Numbered from the stretch's first letter, positions 44,653 to 54,350 are shown. The stretch: DNA of 64,000 bases from Candidatus Midichloria sp. (GCA_030060845.1 CP094379.1:441737-505736), one strand, 5' to 3'. A program made the numbers and translations. The notes: a model not told the origin generated them from the letters alone.

Positions 44653-44681
44653 TTGCCCCCATATTTAATTTCTGGTAATCT
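44653..44681 (+). promoter_or_regulatory. Candidate promoter for the F0 operon
   Basis: TTGCCC (44653-44658) and TAATCT (44676-44681) are 17 bases apart, 36 bases before the atpI ATG. The match is fair only. Confidence 0.3.
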
Positions 44682-44716
44682 ACTTCAAGCAATAGTTGAA
44701 GTTGGCCTTTTAGGTT

Positions 44717-44962
44717 ATGGATGAAATAGAGAAAAAAATTTCTAGTTTAAGACAAAGGCTATTTAGACCTCAGAAACCCAAAAAAACTTTTTCAGGTTAT
44801 AATTTAGTTTTGGAATTAGCTTCAGGGGTGGCTGTTGGAGCATTTCTAGGTTATCATGCCGATAAATATATGGATACCTCTCCAATTTTTTTATTTCTTG
44901 GGTCTATTTTTGGTATTGCAACAGGGAGTTATAACGCTTATAATGCCTTTAAGGGCCGATAA
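44717..44962 (+). CDS. atpI: ATP synthase protein I (AtpI-like)
   Basis: This is an 81-residue small membrane protein with two helices. It has NLVLELASGVAVGAFLGYHA (the Gly-rich first helix with the family 'G..G..LG...D' pattern) and SPIFLFLGSIFGIATGSYNA. AtpI/AtpZ-like proteins assist F0 c-ring assembly or Mg uptake. It heads atpI-B-E-F'-F, 19 bases before atpB. Confidence 0.88.
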   Translation: MDEIEKKISSLRQRLFRPQKPKKTFSGYNLVLELASGVAVGAFLGYHADKYMDTSPIFLFLGSIFGIATGSYNAYNAFKGR

Positions 44963-44981
44963 TAAAAATGCTTAAGTATTT

Positions 44982-45707
44982 ATGATCATTAATCCACTAA
45001 AACAATTTGCCATTAAAAATCTTTTTGAATTTAATCTTCTAGGCTTTAATATACATTTTACAAATTCAGCTCTAACAATGATTATTGTTATCTCTTTAGC
45101 AGCTCTACTTCTTTGTCCAGTCTTATTCAATAAGGATGGTCAAATCACTAAAACCCAAGCTTTTATAGAAATCATATATGACACTATAACTCAAATGATT
45201 GAAGGCACAGCAGGCGCCGAGGCCAGAAAATTTGCTCCACTGATATTTTCTTTATTTATTTTTGTACTTTCCTGTAACCTATTTGGTATGATTCCATATA
45301 GCTTTACAGTTACTAGCCATATATCTATAACTTTTGCTCTGGCTGCAGTTATATTTATTTTCATAACAACTCTTGGATTTATTAAGCATGGTACTCATTT
45401 CTTATCACTATTTTTACCAAAAGGGGTGCCTATTTTCATGGCCCCGCTGCTTATTATAATAGAATTGTTTGCATACTTAGCCCGCCCCATAAGCCTCTCT
45501 ATTAGGCTTGCTGCGAATATAATCGCAGGGCATATCGTATTAAAAGTACTTGCAGCCCTTACAATAATGGTAGGATTTTTAGGTATTTTTCCATTCGCTC
45601 TGTTGACAATTTTAACCGGATTTGAAATATTCATTGCTGTATTACAAGCTTATATTTTTTCTATACTAACTTGTGTATACTTAAGCGACGCGCTTAATTT
45701 ACATTAA
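44982..45707 (+). CDS. atpB: ATP synthase F0 subunit a
   Basis: This is a 241-residue membrane protein. PISLSIRLAANIIAGHIVLK carries the essential Arg (E. coli Arg210), and a late helix contains TGFEIFIAVLQAYIFSILTC. Length and hydrophobic pattern are normal. It forms the proton half-channels against the c ring. Confidence 0.97.
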   Translation: MIINPLKQFAIKNLFEFNLLGFNIHFTNSALTMIIVISLAALLLCPVLFNKDGQITKTQAFIEIIYDTITQMIEGTAGAEARKFAPLIFSLFIFVLSCNLFGMIPYSFTVTSHISITFALAAVIFIFITTLGFIKHGTHFLSLFLPKGVPIFMAPLLIIIELFAYLARPISLSIRLAANIIAGHIVLKVLAALTIMVGFLGIFPFALLTILTGFEIFIAVLQAYIFSILTCVYLSDALNLH

Positions 45708-45734
45708 TTGATTTTAAATAAAATGAGGAACTAA

Positions 45735-45962
45735 ATGGAATTAGAATCTTTAAAATTTATTGGGGTAGGCTTGATGGCAATTGCAATGCTTGGAGCTGCG
45801 GTTGGAGTTGGAGCCATATTTGCAGCACTATTAAACGGTATTGCTCGCAATCCTTCTGCAGAACCTCAATTAATGAAGAATGCCTTTATAGGAGCAGGAC
45901 TTGCAGAAGCAATGGGTCTTTTTGCTTTCTTAATAGCATTACTATTACTTTTTATTACCTAA
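45735..45962 (+). CDS. atpE: ATP synthase F0 subunit c
   Basis: This is a 75-residue helical hairpin. A Gly-rich first helix ([17 protein letters not shown]) is followed by the RNPSAEPQL loop. The second helix, [13 protein letters not shown], has the proton-carrying carboxylate Glu58, as usual in Alphaproteobacteria. GAGGAACTAA upstream gives a good ribosome binding site. Confidence 0.97.
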   Translation: MELESLKFIGVGLMAIAMLGAAVGVGAIFAALLNGIARNPSAEPQLMKNAFIGAGLAEAMGLFAFLIALLLLFIT

Positions 45963-45978
45963 CAAGAGGAATGTAAAA

Positions 45979-46437
45979 ATGCCTCAACTTGACTTTTCTA
46001 CTTACTTAGATCAGTTTTTATGGCTTTTTATTAGTTTTTTTATTCTTTATTTATTAGTATGGCTTTTGTTCTTTCCTAAAATTGAGAAAATCATAAATTC
46101 AAGAATAGATTTAATAAAAAATAATTTAAATGCAGCAGAGGAAGCCATTAAGAAAGCTAAAGAAATAGAAGCTGCAATAGATGTAAAGCTTAAGGCAATT
46201 AATGAAAGTGCTCAAATTATGAGCCTTGAGGCAGACCAAGAAGTTAAATTAATGCTCGAAACAAAAGCTGTTGAAAGTGATAATATAACTTCTATGATCT
46301 TAAAAGAAAAAGCAACTGAATTGGCACATTTAAGAAAATTAGAAATAGCTCAAAGTGTACCTACTATTGTTGAAGAATTAAAGCAAGTTCTTTTATCTGC
46401 TTTAATCCATAATCAAAATTTAGGAAGAAAAAAATGA
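45979..46437 (+). CDS. ATP synthase F0 subunit b' (AtpF')
   Basis: This is a 152-residue stalk protein with one N-terminal membrane helix (FLWLFISFFILYLLVWLLFF) followed by FPKIEKIINSRID and a long charged coiled coil. It begins with the b'-type MPQLDFSTY. Its stop overlaps the atpF start by four bases (ATGA at 46434-46437). Two different b-type genes are typical of Alphaproteobacteria. Confidence 0.9.
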   Translation: MPQLDFSTYLDQFLWLFISFFILYLLVWLLFFPKIEKIINSRIDLIKNNLNAAEEAIKKAKEIEAAIDVKLKAINESAQIMSLEADQEVKLMLETKAVESDNITSMILKEKATELAHLRKLEIAQSVPTIVEELKQVLLSALIHNQNLGRKK

Positions 46438-46913
46438 CTACAGCTGATTTTTGGATTGTAATTTCTTTTATTACATTTATCACTTTGGCCTTTACGCCAA
46501 CAAAAAGGCTCTTCGCTAGAATGATTGATGAAAAGATAAATAAAATACAAGAAGATATAACAGAATCTTTAAAAGTTAGAGAAGAGGCTGAAAATAATTT
46601 ATCCCAACTTCTTGAAGAAAATAAGCTCACTGATAAAAAATGTGCTAAAATTTTAGGTTTAACTAAAAAGCGTATTGAGAGTTTAAAATTTGCAACAAAT
46701 AGAAAGCTTACCGAACTTGAGCAAAAAAGAGCAGAAATAATAAATCAGTCTCTTAGTTATCAAAACCAAATTGAAACTGCAAGATTACGCAAGTATATAT
46801 TAACAACAGCCTTTGCAGAAGTGGAAAAAGAATTGCTGAAGGCTAACAAACCAATTCCAATTGCCAGTGAAAAATTTAATTTCAAAGAAATATTAGGAAA
46901 ATTAATCTCTTAA
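46434..46913 (+). CDS. atpF: ATP synthase F0 subunit b
   Basis: This is a 159-residue protein with an N-terminal membrane helix (FWIVISFITFITLAF), then PTKRLFARMIDEKINKIQED and a long coiled coil that ends in ILGKLIS. It pairs with b' in the peripheral stalk and contacts delta. Last gene of the F0 operon. Confidence 0.9.
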   Translation: MTTADFWIVISFITFITLAFTPTKRLFARMIDEKINKIQEDITESLKVREEAENNLSQLLEENKLTDKKCAKILGLTKKRIESLKFATNRKLTELEQKRAEIINQSLSYQNQIETARLRKYILTTAFAEVEKELLKANKPIPIASEKFNFKEILGKLIS

Positions 46914-47290
46914 AGTTATGGCAGTAGATCTAATCTAACTAAATTGTAAGAAAAAACCTATTGAAGGTCTCCTTTAATGGAGATAAGGTAAAGAAAAATA
47001 TTATAATAACAATTAATTAGGAGCCCTGCACATTTCTTAATAGTATTGCCTGCCATTCTTATAATTCTCCTATTCTAGATAAAAATTATGGGTAGAAAAT
47101 TGCTCATGATTTAGGTTCTAAAAATTTAGAGAAAGCTTGCCAAACTCAAGCTATCACTTTAAGTATGAACAAAGACTACTTACGAATACCTGAAGAAATC
47201 TGCCAAAACTCTGTTTATGATTTATTGTCGTTTGAAGAGAGCTTAGAAGAAAGGGATTGGGAAGCGTGGATCAGAGCAATTAAGCGTTAA
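46914..47290 (+). pseudogene. Intergenic stretch with an unidentified gene remnant
   Basis: From about 47050 one plus frame reads SYNSPILDKNY, an in-frame TAG, then IAHDLGSKNLEKACQTQA, MNKDYLRIPEEICQNSVYD and a Trp/charged end SLEERDWEAWIRAIKR at 47287 before TAA. It looks like the C terminus of a real protein, but I do not recognise it. The rest of the stretch shows nothing. Confidence 0.35.
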
Positions 47291-47378
47291 AATAGAAAAA
47301 TAAATTATTTTTAAATAAACAAAAGACTTGTAAAAAGCTTAGTTATTTTATAGAAGCCTATACTAGATTGTTTCTCAT

Positions 47379-47453
47379 GCCTCCGTAGCACAGTGGTAGT
47401 GCACTTCATTGGTAATGAAGAGGTCGCGGGTTCGATTCCCGCCGGTGGCACCA
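47379..47453 (+). tRNA. tRNA-Thr (anticodon GGT)
   Basis: Acceptor GCCTCCG/CGGTGGC with a T-T mismatch at the fourth pair; D arm GCAC...GTGC; anticodon arm CTTCA-TTGGTAA-TGAAG with anticodon GGT; variable loop AGGTC; T arm GCGGG-TTCGATT-CCCGC; discriminator A; encoded CCA (47451-47453). It reads ACU and ACC codons. A -10-like TATACT is at 47359-47364. Confidence 0.94.
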
Positions 47454-47737
47454 TATATACCATAGGTTCAAAAAAATCTCTACTTTGCTGCGTTTTCAGG
47501 TTACTCTTGATGTTTTTTAAATTCTTTAATTGCTCTACTGAAATCTTAACATTTATTTAATGGCATTGCAGTTAATTATTAGACAGGACGCTCAGTTCCA
47601 AGAACAGGAAACGTTAATGGCAATGGATTTGTAATTTGGTGATTGAAGCTATGGGAAGCTGAGCCAGGCAGCAAAACTGATGCAGGAGAAGCGTATATAG
47701 TTCGCCAGGGTTTTGGCCAGGAGTTTTTGCACCAAAT

Positions 47738-47999
47738 AAAGGCTTATGGTACGGATAAAATACGAAGCTGGTTAAAGATAATGACATTGAGCATGAGATA
47801 CCTAATAAAAGGAATAGAAGAGTGAATTTTAGATTTGATATAAAGACCATTTATAAATGGAGAGGTATAGAATAGAGAGTTTATTTGCTAGGATTAAAAC
47901 AAACTGTAGATTAGCTATGCGATTTGATAAACTTCATATACTTTCTTTAGATTTATTGCTTTATCTCTTATTAAAACTTTAGGGTTGTTAATGGTTCCT
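47738..47999 (+). mobile_element. IS5-like element, 3' fragment (copy 3)
   Basis: The sequence reads KAYGTDKIRSWLK, EIPNKRNRR in shifted frame, RFDIKTIYKW, ESLFARIKTNCRLAMRFDKL and LLLYLLLKL, then stop at 47980-47982: the C-terminal third of the same transposase as at 1712-2519. The right inverted repeat ends AATGGTTCCT at 47999. It is almost identical to the reverse complement of 1712 to about 1985. The 5' two thirds are missing and are replaced by unrelated, G+C-richer DNA (about 47640-47737). Confidence 0.8.
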
Positions 48000-48009
48000 A
48001 AGACTTATC

Positions 48010-49600
48010 TTGCTACTCTTTCAATCAGATGACCTATTGAACCATCGATCATTCCATCTATCAATGTTAATCCAATACCACTACCTATGCCACTAAGTAC
48101 AATAGAAGTCTTTTGTTACTATAAACTTAAATCTTTTACTAGATTTTATCTTGATATTTTTTAACCAGGAAGTATCAAAATTTGGTATTGTTTAACCAAC
48201 CTGATCGATGATAAACTTAGCTAAATAAATATGGCAGCAAAAATCCTATGAAGAAGGTGTAGATTTAACTAAGTCTTTTAAAGAAATTATAATTGAAGGA
48301 CCAGAAAATGAACTGGGAACTTGGTATAGTAGAATTTGTTAGTCGTCATTTTTCAAATAAAGCCATAGAAGATGCATTTAATAACGACTTAACTATAGGA
48401 AATGTACTAAGCGAGGCTGATAAAGAGATTGAGATTTCAGAAAAGAGAAGTTCAATGAAAAATGACAAAAGCAATCCAGATCCGCTGTAGAGGAGTTAAG
48501 AGGGCAGCAACATGAGATTCTGGAAAAAGGAAAAAGAGGGGCGTGCTAAGAAGCTGCTATAGAAAAAGTGTTAAATATTGCGAAAAAATTCTCCCCGAAA
48601 AAATAATGGACTATGACAGCATGAGAGAAGGATTCAGTGGGATTAAAAATGCTATGGAGAGTAAAGTCAATTTATAGCAACAGGCATAAAATATGTCCCT
48701 GCTTTTGAAATTAGTAATTTAAGCACTACTAATACTCCAGAAGTCTCCAACTCAAGTAAAGATCGAGGAAAAAAGACCGTAGTGGATTTTCTTAACGAAG
48801 TAAGCAAGCATACTTCCATGGGTGGCTTTTATCGGCTTTTATCAACTTGTAGATCAAATGTTTACCCATTATACAAGAGCAGATGGCCCTTTTAATTTTA
48901 AAAAAGACACATTAAAAGGAGAACATAATATTTTCAGAATTTCTGGAGCTGAGGCATTTAATAAAGATTTAATTATCCACGAAGCAAAAATTAATGGATT
49001 CAAAACCAATATTTCAATAGATAATGGAAACTTTAATGCTATAGTGAATGGAATACCACCAAGAGTCTTAGCACATTTTGCTAGGTTCCAAGATTTTATT
49101 AAATCAAACAAATAAATTCCAGAAAGTATAGCAGAAACTTTCACAAGAAATTTATCCTTTGTGATATGTAACAATGTGTTAATGGAAGAAGCTGAAAAAA
49201 CTAGTACCTTGCCTAATTTATTGAAAAAGAGTTCTCTATTAGATTATATAAAATTTGCTGCCTAAATAATCACAACAATAGCCGCTCATCCTAATTCCAT
49301 GAAGCTTAGTATTGCAATAGCGAAAAAACTTTTTCGTATAGGATTTAAATCTATTAGATGAGATCTGCGTGGAAGTAATTAAGCAAAATAGCTTCAATGA
49401 ACTGCCGCCCAAGAGAAAGATATCCAAAGCCAAACCACACAAGGTGGGTGGGGGGGAGCTTCAAGTTCAAGAACAAAATCAGCTCTCTACTCATGGTACG
49501 GCTGCTAATAAACTAGAATAGGCAGTTAAAGATACTAATGTCAAGCCTTAGTAAAAGAAAAATGACTGCCGCATTATTAGATGAAAATACTAAAACAAAA
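48010..49600 (+). pseudogene. Unidentified decayed gene(s)
   Basis: Plus-strand pieces are NWELGIVEFVSRHFSNKAIE (48293-48490), IKYVPAFEISNLSTTNTPEV, then SKDRGKKTVVDFLNEVSKHT. After these comes 48822-49115 with DQMFTHYTRADGPFNFKKDT, NIFRISGAEAFNKDLI and FARFQDFIKSNK, followed by scraps to about 49560. The order suggests one long lineage-specific protein of unknown function. At 49450-49456 a G7 run falls in a low-complexity tail. On the minus strand at 48010-48110, GIGSGIGLTLIDGMIDGSIG may be the end of another lost gene. Confidence 0.4.
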
Positions 49601-49630
49601 TCATCAAATAAAGGAGTATAAACTTCGCTA

Positions 49631-49864
49631 TTAATAAACAGTATAGTATTCCTTCTTAATTAAAGAGGCACATCCTGTACAATTTTTCTCCTTAAGGCTG
49701 CAGCAGTTATTCTCTTCATTAATGTTTTTAATTTTATTAGCATGAATTAATTTTCGAATAACTTCCATGATAGTGTACTGATCTAAAAACAATTCTTTTT
49801 CCAATTGCTTGATGGTCATTAATCCCTTCTCTTTTATTAAATTAAATATGGTATCATACAACAT
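49631..49864 (-). CDS. feoC: FeoC-like [Fe-S]-dependent regulator
   Basis: This 77-residue protein is a winged-helix domain (LIKEKGLMTIKQLEKELFLD, then TIMEVIRKLIHANKI) followed by a Cys cluster (CCSLKEKNCTGC). The layout is that of FeoC, which binds FeoB and is thought to sense iron or oxygen through an Fe-S cluster. Its start overlaps the feoB 3' end by 11 bases, supporting the assignment. The Cys spacing differs somewhat from E. coli FeoC. Confidence 0.75.
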   Translation of the reverse strand: MLYDTIFNLIKEKGLMTIKQLEKELFLDQYTIMEVIRKLIHANKIKNINEENNCCSLKEKNCTGCASLIKKEYYTVY

Positions 49865-51986
49865 CTTTTATCTCCCTATTTACACTAATAACAAGAGTTA
49901 AAAATATTAATATTGATAACGAGGTAGTAATAATAATTGGCAAGATAGAAATCTTGCCGTAAGCAGCATACGTTCCCAATTGATATAGCAAAACCGCGCA
50001 TGTATATGCAATAATAGTAGACCATAAGCCGCTAATAACTGCCCACAGCAGGCTCAATTCTTTTTGTATACTCGCAAAAACAGATATACATGGAAAATAA
50101 AGCAAAATAAAAACCATATAACAGAATACACTTAAGTTAGTGTGAAATAAATTTTGTATCTGATTAATTGCCTGATCTTTTAAACCATCGTTATCACTTG
50201 CAAAATCTATTATACCTTGCCTAGGCATAATATTATCATTGTTTGTCATATATAGAGAATTAAGAGTACCTATAATCACTTCTTTTGCCAGTAACCCTGT
50301 TACTATACCAACTGAAGCTGGCCAATTTTCTTCCGTAATCCCTATTGGCTTTAAAATTGGGGTAATAGATTTACCAATTATAACTAGTATCGAATCTTGA
50401 TTTTTATCCTTTATAAAGCCATGCAATGAAACAGAATTCATTATCTGTACAACAAAGCAAACCATAATAATAACTTTACCAGCGCCTAATATAAACTCTT
50501 TAGCTTTGTGCCACGTCTTATATAAAACACTACTAATTTTAGGTAATTGGTAATCTGGCACTTCTATCAAGAAATTGTTAGCAATTATTTTTTGATTAGA
50601 ATTGACCTTATGTACAACTAGAATTGATAGTACACTAAAAAATATTCCTATAAGGTATAATAAAAATATAATATCATTTGCATGTTTTTTAAAAAAGATT
50701 GATCCCAAAATTAAAAATACTGTTAAGCGTGCGCTACAAGATATAAAAGGGATAGCAAGTATCACTGCCAGCCTATTTGTCTTATTTTTTATAATTCTTG
50801 AGGACATAATTGCAGGAACATTACAACCAAACCCTATAATAAGCGGTATTAATGATTTTCCTTCCAACCCTAACTTCTTTAAAAACCTGTTCATCACAAA
50901 AGCTGCTCTTGCAAGATATCCTGACTCTTCAAGGGATGAAATAAAAAAATATAGGCAGGCAATTAACGGTACAAATTCCACAACTGTTTTAACTCCATTT
51001 CCTATGCCATAAATTAATGTTATAAACAGTTGATTTTCTATTCCTAGTTTACCTAAAAAAACAAGAGGTATATATACAAATATTTTTTCAGCCACATCTT
51101 CAAAATAGGCTTGTAGTATTCCTCCTACTTTTATACTGAAATAAAACATTGAATACATTATCAATAAAAAAAATGGCAACCCTATAAATTTGTTTAATAA
51201 AAAATTATCTATAAAGTCAGATTTATTTGGTTTTCTGATAATTTGCGTATTTAAAGTGCTTAATATTTTTTTTACTGCAGCGTATCTAAGCTCTATCAAG
51301 GATAAATCTATCTCCTGACCGCAGATAGAGGCTAGCTTTTGATTTGCCATCATATAGATCAGTTCATCTTGTTCTCCAGAAGATCTAACTTTTTTTAAAA
51401 ATTCATAAAAAGAGATTTCTTTTTTTAATTGCCTAAATATCTCAACCAAGTCACTTGGATAGAACTCTAGAAACTTAAGATTATTTTGAAGTTGTACAAA
51501 ATCAAGGGTACTAAAAAATTGTTTAACCTTATCTAAATTGTGTTTCTTTTTTGCAGAGATCACTAAAACCTGGCATTTTAACAAGGAGGTTAACTTAGAT
51601 CGCAATGACAACGCTTGTCTATTTTGAACTAAATCCAGCTTATTCAATACCAACACCACTGGCTTGCCAAGTTCAAGCAGCTGCAATGTCAAGTTCAAGC
51701 TTTTTTCCAGCGATGTAATATCTATTAGATTTAAAATCACATCGTATTTACTATTGAGTAAGAAGTTTGTAGATTCCTTCTCATCCAAAGTAGTACCCTC
51801 TCTTAAGCCGTAAGCCCCCGGTAAATCAAAAAATTCAAACTGTTTATTATCAAAAATAGCTAGCTTAGAATAAGCCTCTACTGTAACCCCAAACCAGTTC
51901 CCAACCTGATTTTGTGATTTAGTTAACAGATTAAAAAGGGTAGACTTACCTGAATTAGGGTTACCCACTATACAAATCTTTTTCAT
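49854..51986 (-). CDS. feoB: Ferrous iron transporter FeoB
   Basis: This is a 710-residue inner-membrane Fe(II) permease with an N-terminal G domain: G1 GNPNSGKST (about 8-16), G3 DLPG, G4 NKLD and SAKKK. A helical linker is followed by the membrane part with two Gate motifs, PLIIGFGCNVPAIMSSRII (Cys kept) and a second late core. ATG 51986 is chosen (MKKICIVGNPNSG, with AGGGTAGAG upstream); an earlier TTG at 52010 overlaps feoA and adds eight non-family residues. Middle gene of feoA-B-C. Confidence 0.95.
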   Translation of the reverse strand: MKKICIVGNPNSGKSTLFNLLTKSQNQVGNWFGVTVEAYSKLAIFDNKQFEFFDLPGAYGLREGTTLDEKESTNFLLNSKYDVILNLIDITSLEKSLNLTLQLLELGKPVVLVLNKLDLVQNRQALSLRSKLTSLLKCQVLVISAKKKHNLDKVKQFFSTLDFVQLQNNLKFLEFYPSDLVEIFRQLKKEISFYEFLKKVRSSGEQDELIYMMANQKLASICGQEIDLSLIELRYAAVKKILSTLNTQIIRKPNKSDFIDNFLLNKFIGLPFFLLIMYSMFYFSIKVGGILQAYFEDVAEKIFVYIPLVFLGKLGIENQLFITLIYGIGNGVKTVVEFVPLIACLYFFISSLEESGYLARAAFVMNRFLKKLGLEGKSLIPLIIGFGCNVPAIMSSRIIKNKTNRLAVILAIPFISCSARLTVFLILGSIFFKKHANDIIFLLYLIGIFFSVLSILVVHKVNSNQKIIANNFLIEVPDYQLPKISSVLYKTWHKAKEFILGAGKVIIMVCFVVQIMNSVSLHGFIKDKNQDSILVIIGKSITPILKPIGITEENWPASVGIVTGLLAKEVIIGTLNSLYMTNNDNIMPRQGIIDFASDNDGLKDQAINQIQNLFHTNLSVFCYMVFILLYFPCISVFASIQKELSLLWAVISGLWSTIIAYTCAVLLYQLGTYAAYGKISILPIIITTSLSILIFLTLVISVNREIKDVV

Positions 51987-52002
51987 AATTGATACTCTAC
52001 CC

Positions 52003-52224
52003 TTAAGCAAGGGAAACTATAATGTTATTACACAAGGCCTTATCTATAGCAATCCTAGTTTCATCTAGCTTAATGATAAGGCCATTATTCTTTAATACTA
52101 CGTCAAATCTCACTCCTGGCTTGATTCCAAGTTCAAACAATCGCTGCAGCGTATCTTTGCTAAAAGACAAACTCTCTACAATTGCAGAAGCTCCGCTCTC
52201 AAGCAAGGACATAGGTAATAACAT
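52003..52224 (-). CDS. feoA: FeoA
   Basis: This 73-residue SH3-like protein stimulates FeoB. It has LQRLFELGIKPGVRFDVV and IIKLDETRIAIDKALCNNI, the FeoA domain pattern (RL..LGL.PG..........I......I.......I.V). It begins the operon and ends 16 bases before feoB. No Fur box was searched for with any rigour; none stands out upstream. Confidence 0.9.
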   Translation of the reverse strand: MLLPMSLLESGASAIVESLSFSKDTLQRLFELGIKPGVRFDVVLKNNGLIIKLDETRIAIDKALCNNIIVSLA

Positions 52225-52850
52225 ACATTACTATTTGAAAATTATTCTTGAGTTCACTTTAATGCACTTGCGAATAATTCGCAAGTGTTAAAAGATAAAT
52301 TTTCCTCAAATTTTTATTTTGCTAAATAAAAAGTTCTATATACTATTTAATTCTATATTTAATAAATAATTTATGAATTGTTGCAGATTATTGGCTAAGT
52401 AGCATCAATTGTTGTAGGTGACCTGACAGAAAAGGTTTAATAACGCGAATTTAGGATAAGAAGAGAGTAGCAAGTTTGAGGAGAGAGAGTTTTGCAGGAG
52501 CTAAGTGTTGAGATAGATTTGCTTAAGAAATATATACTCAACATGAAGAGATGTATCATAACTTACATTTTATACCCTAGATAATTTCTGCCAGATATAA
52601 GAAGAATGAGAGAGAAGAAGATTAATACCAACTCACAAAGTGTTAAGGAGAAGGAAAATTAAAGTTTTCTGGATTACTGATCATCATTCTATACTTTTAT
52701 TTATCACCTTACAAAGATTTTAAAAATTATTATCTATGTCATTTATCATGTAGATATAGAGGATATTTCAAATTACCAAGCTACAACAGAACAATACAAT
52801 TATGGTCAATTTTTATAATGGCTAATTATTTTGTTGCCTGCCTACAAGGA
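52225..52850. other. Non-coding or decayed DNA upstream of feoA
   Basis: No gene is recognised. The first hundred bases presumably hold the feoA promoter. A scrap ELSVEIDLLKKYILNMKRC near 52500-52560 (plus) is protein-like but unidentified. Confidence 0.35.
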
Positions 52851-52854
52851 GCGT

Positions 52855-52996
52855 CGTATGCTTTTCTATTATTGGTAATATCTCTTTGTTAAATAGACAT
52901 TTTGATATTTAGGTATAGATAATCTGATATTTTTCCTTTTTAGATGGTAATGTATCACAATCCTTTCTTGGTTTAAGTTGTTTGTTAATACTTCCT
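52855..52996 (-). mobile_element. IS5-like element, 5' end fragment (copy 2)
   Basis: Read on the minus strand it has the left inverted repeat (AGGAAGTATTAACAAAC from 52996), the leader CCAAGAAAGGATTGTGATAC, a lost start codon (ATA for ATG) and the first transposase codons, ending near 52855 with GAAAAGCATACGACG. It matches 2414-2500 and the left part of the miniature element at 18265. The rest of the element is missing. Confidence 0.75.
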
Positions 52997-54229
52997 AGCA
53001 TTTATTTTTATAATCCACGCAGTAACTAAGGCCATTACTGCAATGTACATAGCTATGGAAACAGAAAATTTTGTAAAATGCCAAAGAGTTATACATAATA
53101 CTGGGGTAAGACGACCTACAGAACTACCAATAGTTTCACCAATACTAGATAATAGGTACTTATCTGTACCCTCAAATAAACTATTAATCCATAAATTAAT
53201 AGAACAAGCAAAAAACACTCCTATCGTAATAATCCACAAACGAACAAAATTCACATACCACAAACTACTGCCATCTATGTTTTCCCATAACGGCACTATA
53301 GTGACAGATAAAATAATAGTTGAAATCATCATAACTCTAGTAGGATTGTATTTTCTTATAAGATACCCTATTAATAACAACATACCAGCGTCTACTACTA
53401 ACAATATTGTATTATAGCTCATCATTACTTCTAAAGAGATAGAGGTGACACCAGGAACAAAGTTATTCATTACTATAAAAACTATAGAATAAGTTACATG
53501 GGAAAAGCAACTTACTACTGCCACACTGAAGACTTTTAGCTTATTATTACTTATTAATTTTATTTCATAATAGCGTGGCATATCTTTCTTTTGCTTCTGC
53601 CATACCTGTATTTTATCCGCATACTTTCTAAGACTATATCCTATGATGCCAACGCTTCCCCCTAATATAAAACACAGGCGCCAATAACTACTATAGCTGG
53701 AACTAATTAGCAATGTACCAGCGAAAGAAACTAAAATGATCCCTACCATACTCGAAAATTGATAGAGGGTTGAAGCTTTAACAGCTTGGATATGCAATTT
53801 ATTTTCTATAATATATAATTTCGCGATAGCTTTCTCTCCTTCTGCAAATATTCCTTGCAGCATCCTACAAATAGTGAGAATAAGAGGGGCAAAGCACCCA
53901 ATTGTTGCATAAGTTGGTATAAATCCAATTGAGATAGTAGTTATTGACAACCCTATTAATGAATATGATAAAGCTAAGGTTGCTCCCTTATTTTTTGCAA
54001 TCATACTAAAAACTATTGACCCTATAGGCCGCGTAAATAGAGAACTTGCAAATATACTATAAGCTAAAATTAGGCTAACTATTGGATCATCATTGGGAAA
54101 AAAAATTTCTGAAAGAATTGGCGTTATAAAACTATAAATAGCAGTATCAAAATGATCTAAGCTATTACCAATTAAAATTGATAAATCTTGTTTCGTTAAC
54201 GCAGTTTTTGAATTTTTAGCATATAACAT
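52985..54229 (-). CDS. MFS transporter, ProP/MHS type
   Basis: This is a 414-residue 12-helix carrier. It opens with LIGNSLDHFDTAIYSFITPI, the form seen in the many Rickettsiales ProP-like carriers, followed by LFTRPIGSIVFSMIAKNKG (loop 2-3 motif region) and CRMLQGIFAEGE. In other bacteria ProP imports proline/betaine with protons; here the substrate is unknown. The last codons (RKY and the TAA stop, 52996-52985) lie inside the left inverted repeat of the IS5-like fragment, so the natural C terminus was replaced by an insertion. Length suggests little was lost. Confidence 0.85.
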   Translation of the reverse strand: MLYAKNSKTALTKQDLSILIGNSLDHFDTAIYSFITPILSEIFFPNDDPIVSLILAYSIFASSLFTRPIGSIVFSMIAKNKGATLALSYSLIGLSITTISIGFIPTYATIGCFAPLILTICRMLQGIFAEGEKAIAKLYIIENKLHIQAVKASTLYQFSSMVGIILVSFAGTLLISSSYSSYWRLCFILGGSVGIIGYSLRKYADKIQVWQKQKKDMPRYYEIKLISNNKLKVFSVAVVSCFSHVTYSIVFIVMNNFVPGVTSISLEVMMSYNTILLVVDAGMLLLIGYLIRKYNPTRVMMISTIILSVTIVPLWENIDGSSLWYVNFVRLWIITIGVFFACSINLWINSLFEGTDKYLLSSIGETIGSSVGRLTPVLCITLWHFTKFSVSIAMYIAVMALVTAWIIKINARKY

Positions 54230-54350
54230 AAAATTAAGCCCAATTTATAAAATGCATATATACATTAATAATGCTATCTCATATAAATAAATTTTTTCTA
54301 TTAAAAGAACTCGAATTTAATCTCTGCCAAGCTTTTTTCAAAACCTCCTC

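Noticed and set aside
47695-47725. Short resemblance to the lacZ/M13 forward primer site (CGCCAGGGTTTT)
   Set aside because: Only twelve bases agree and the next bases differ from the vector sequence; by eye this is compatible with chance. A vector BLAST is suggested in the findings.
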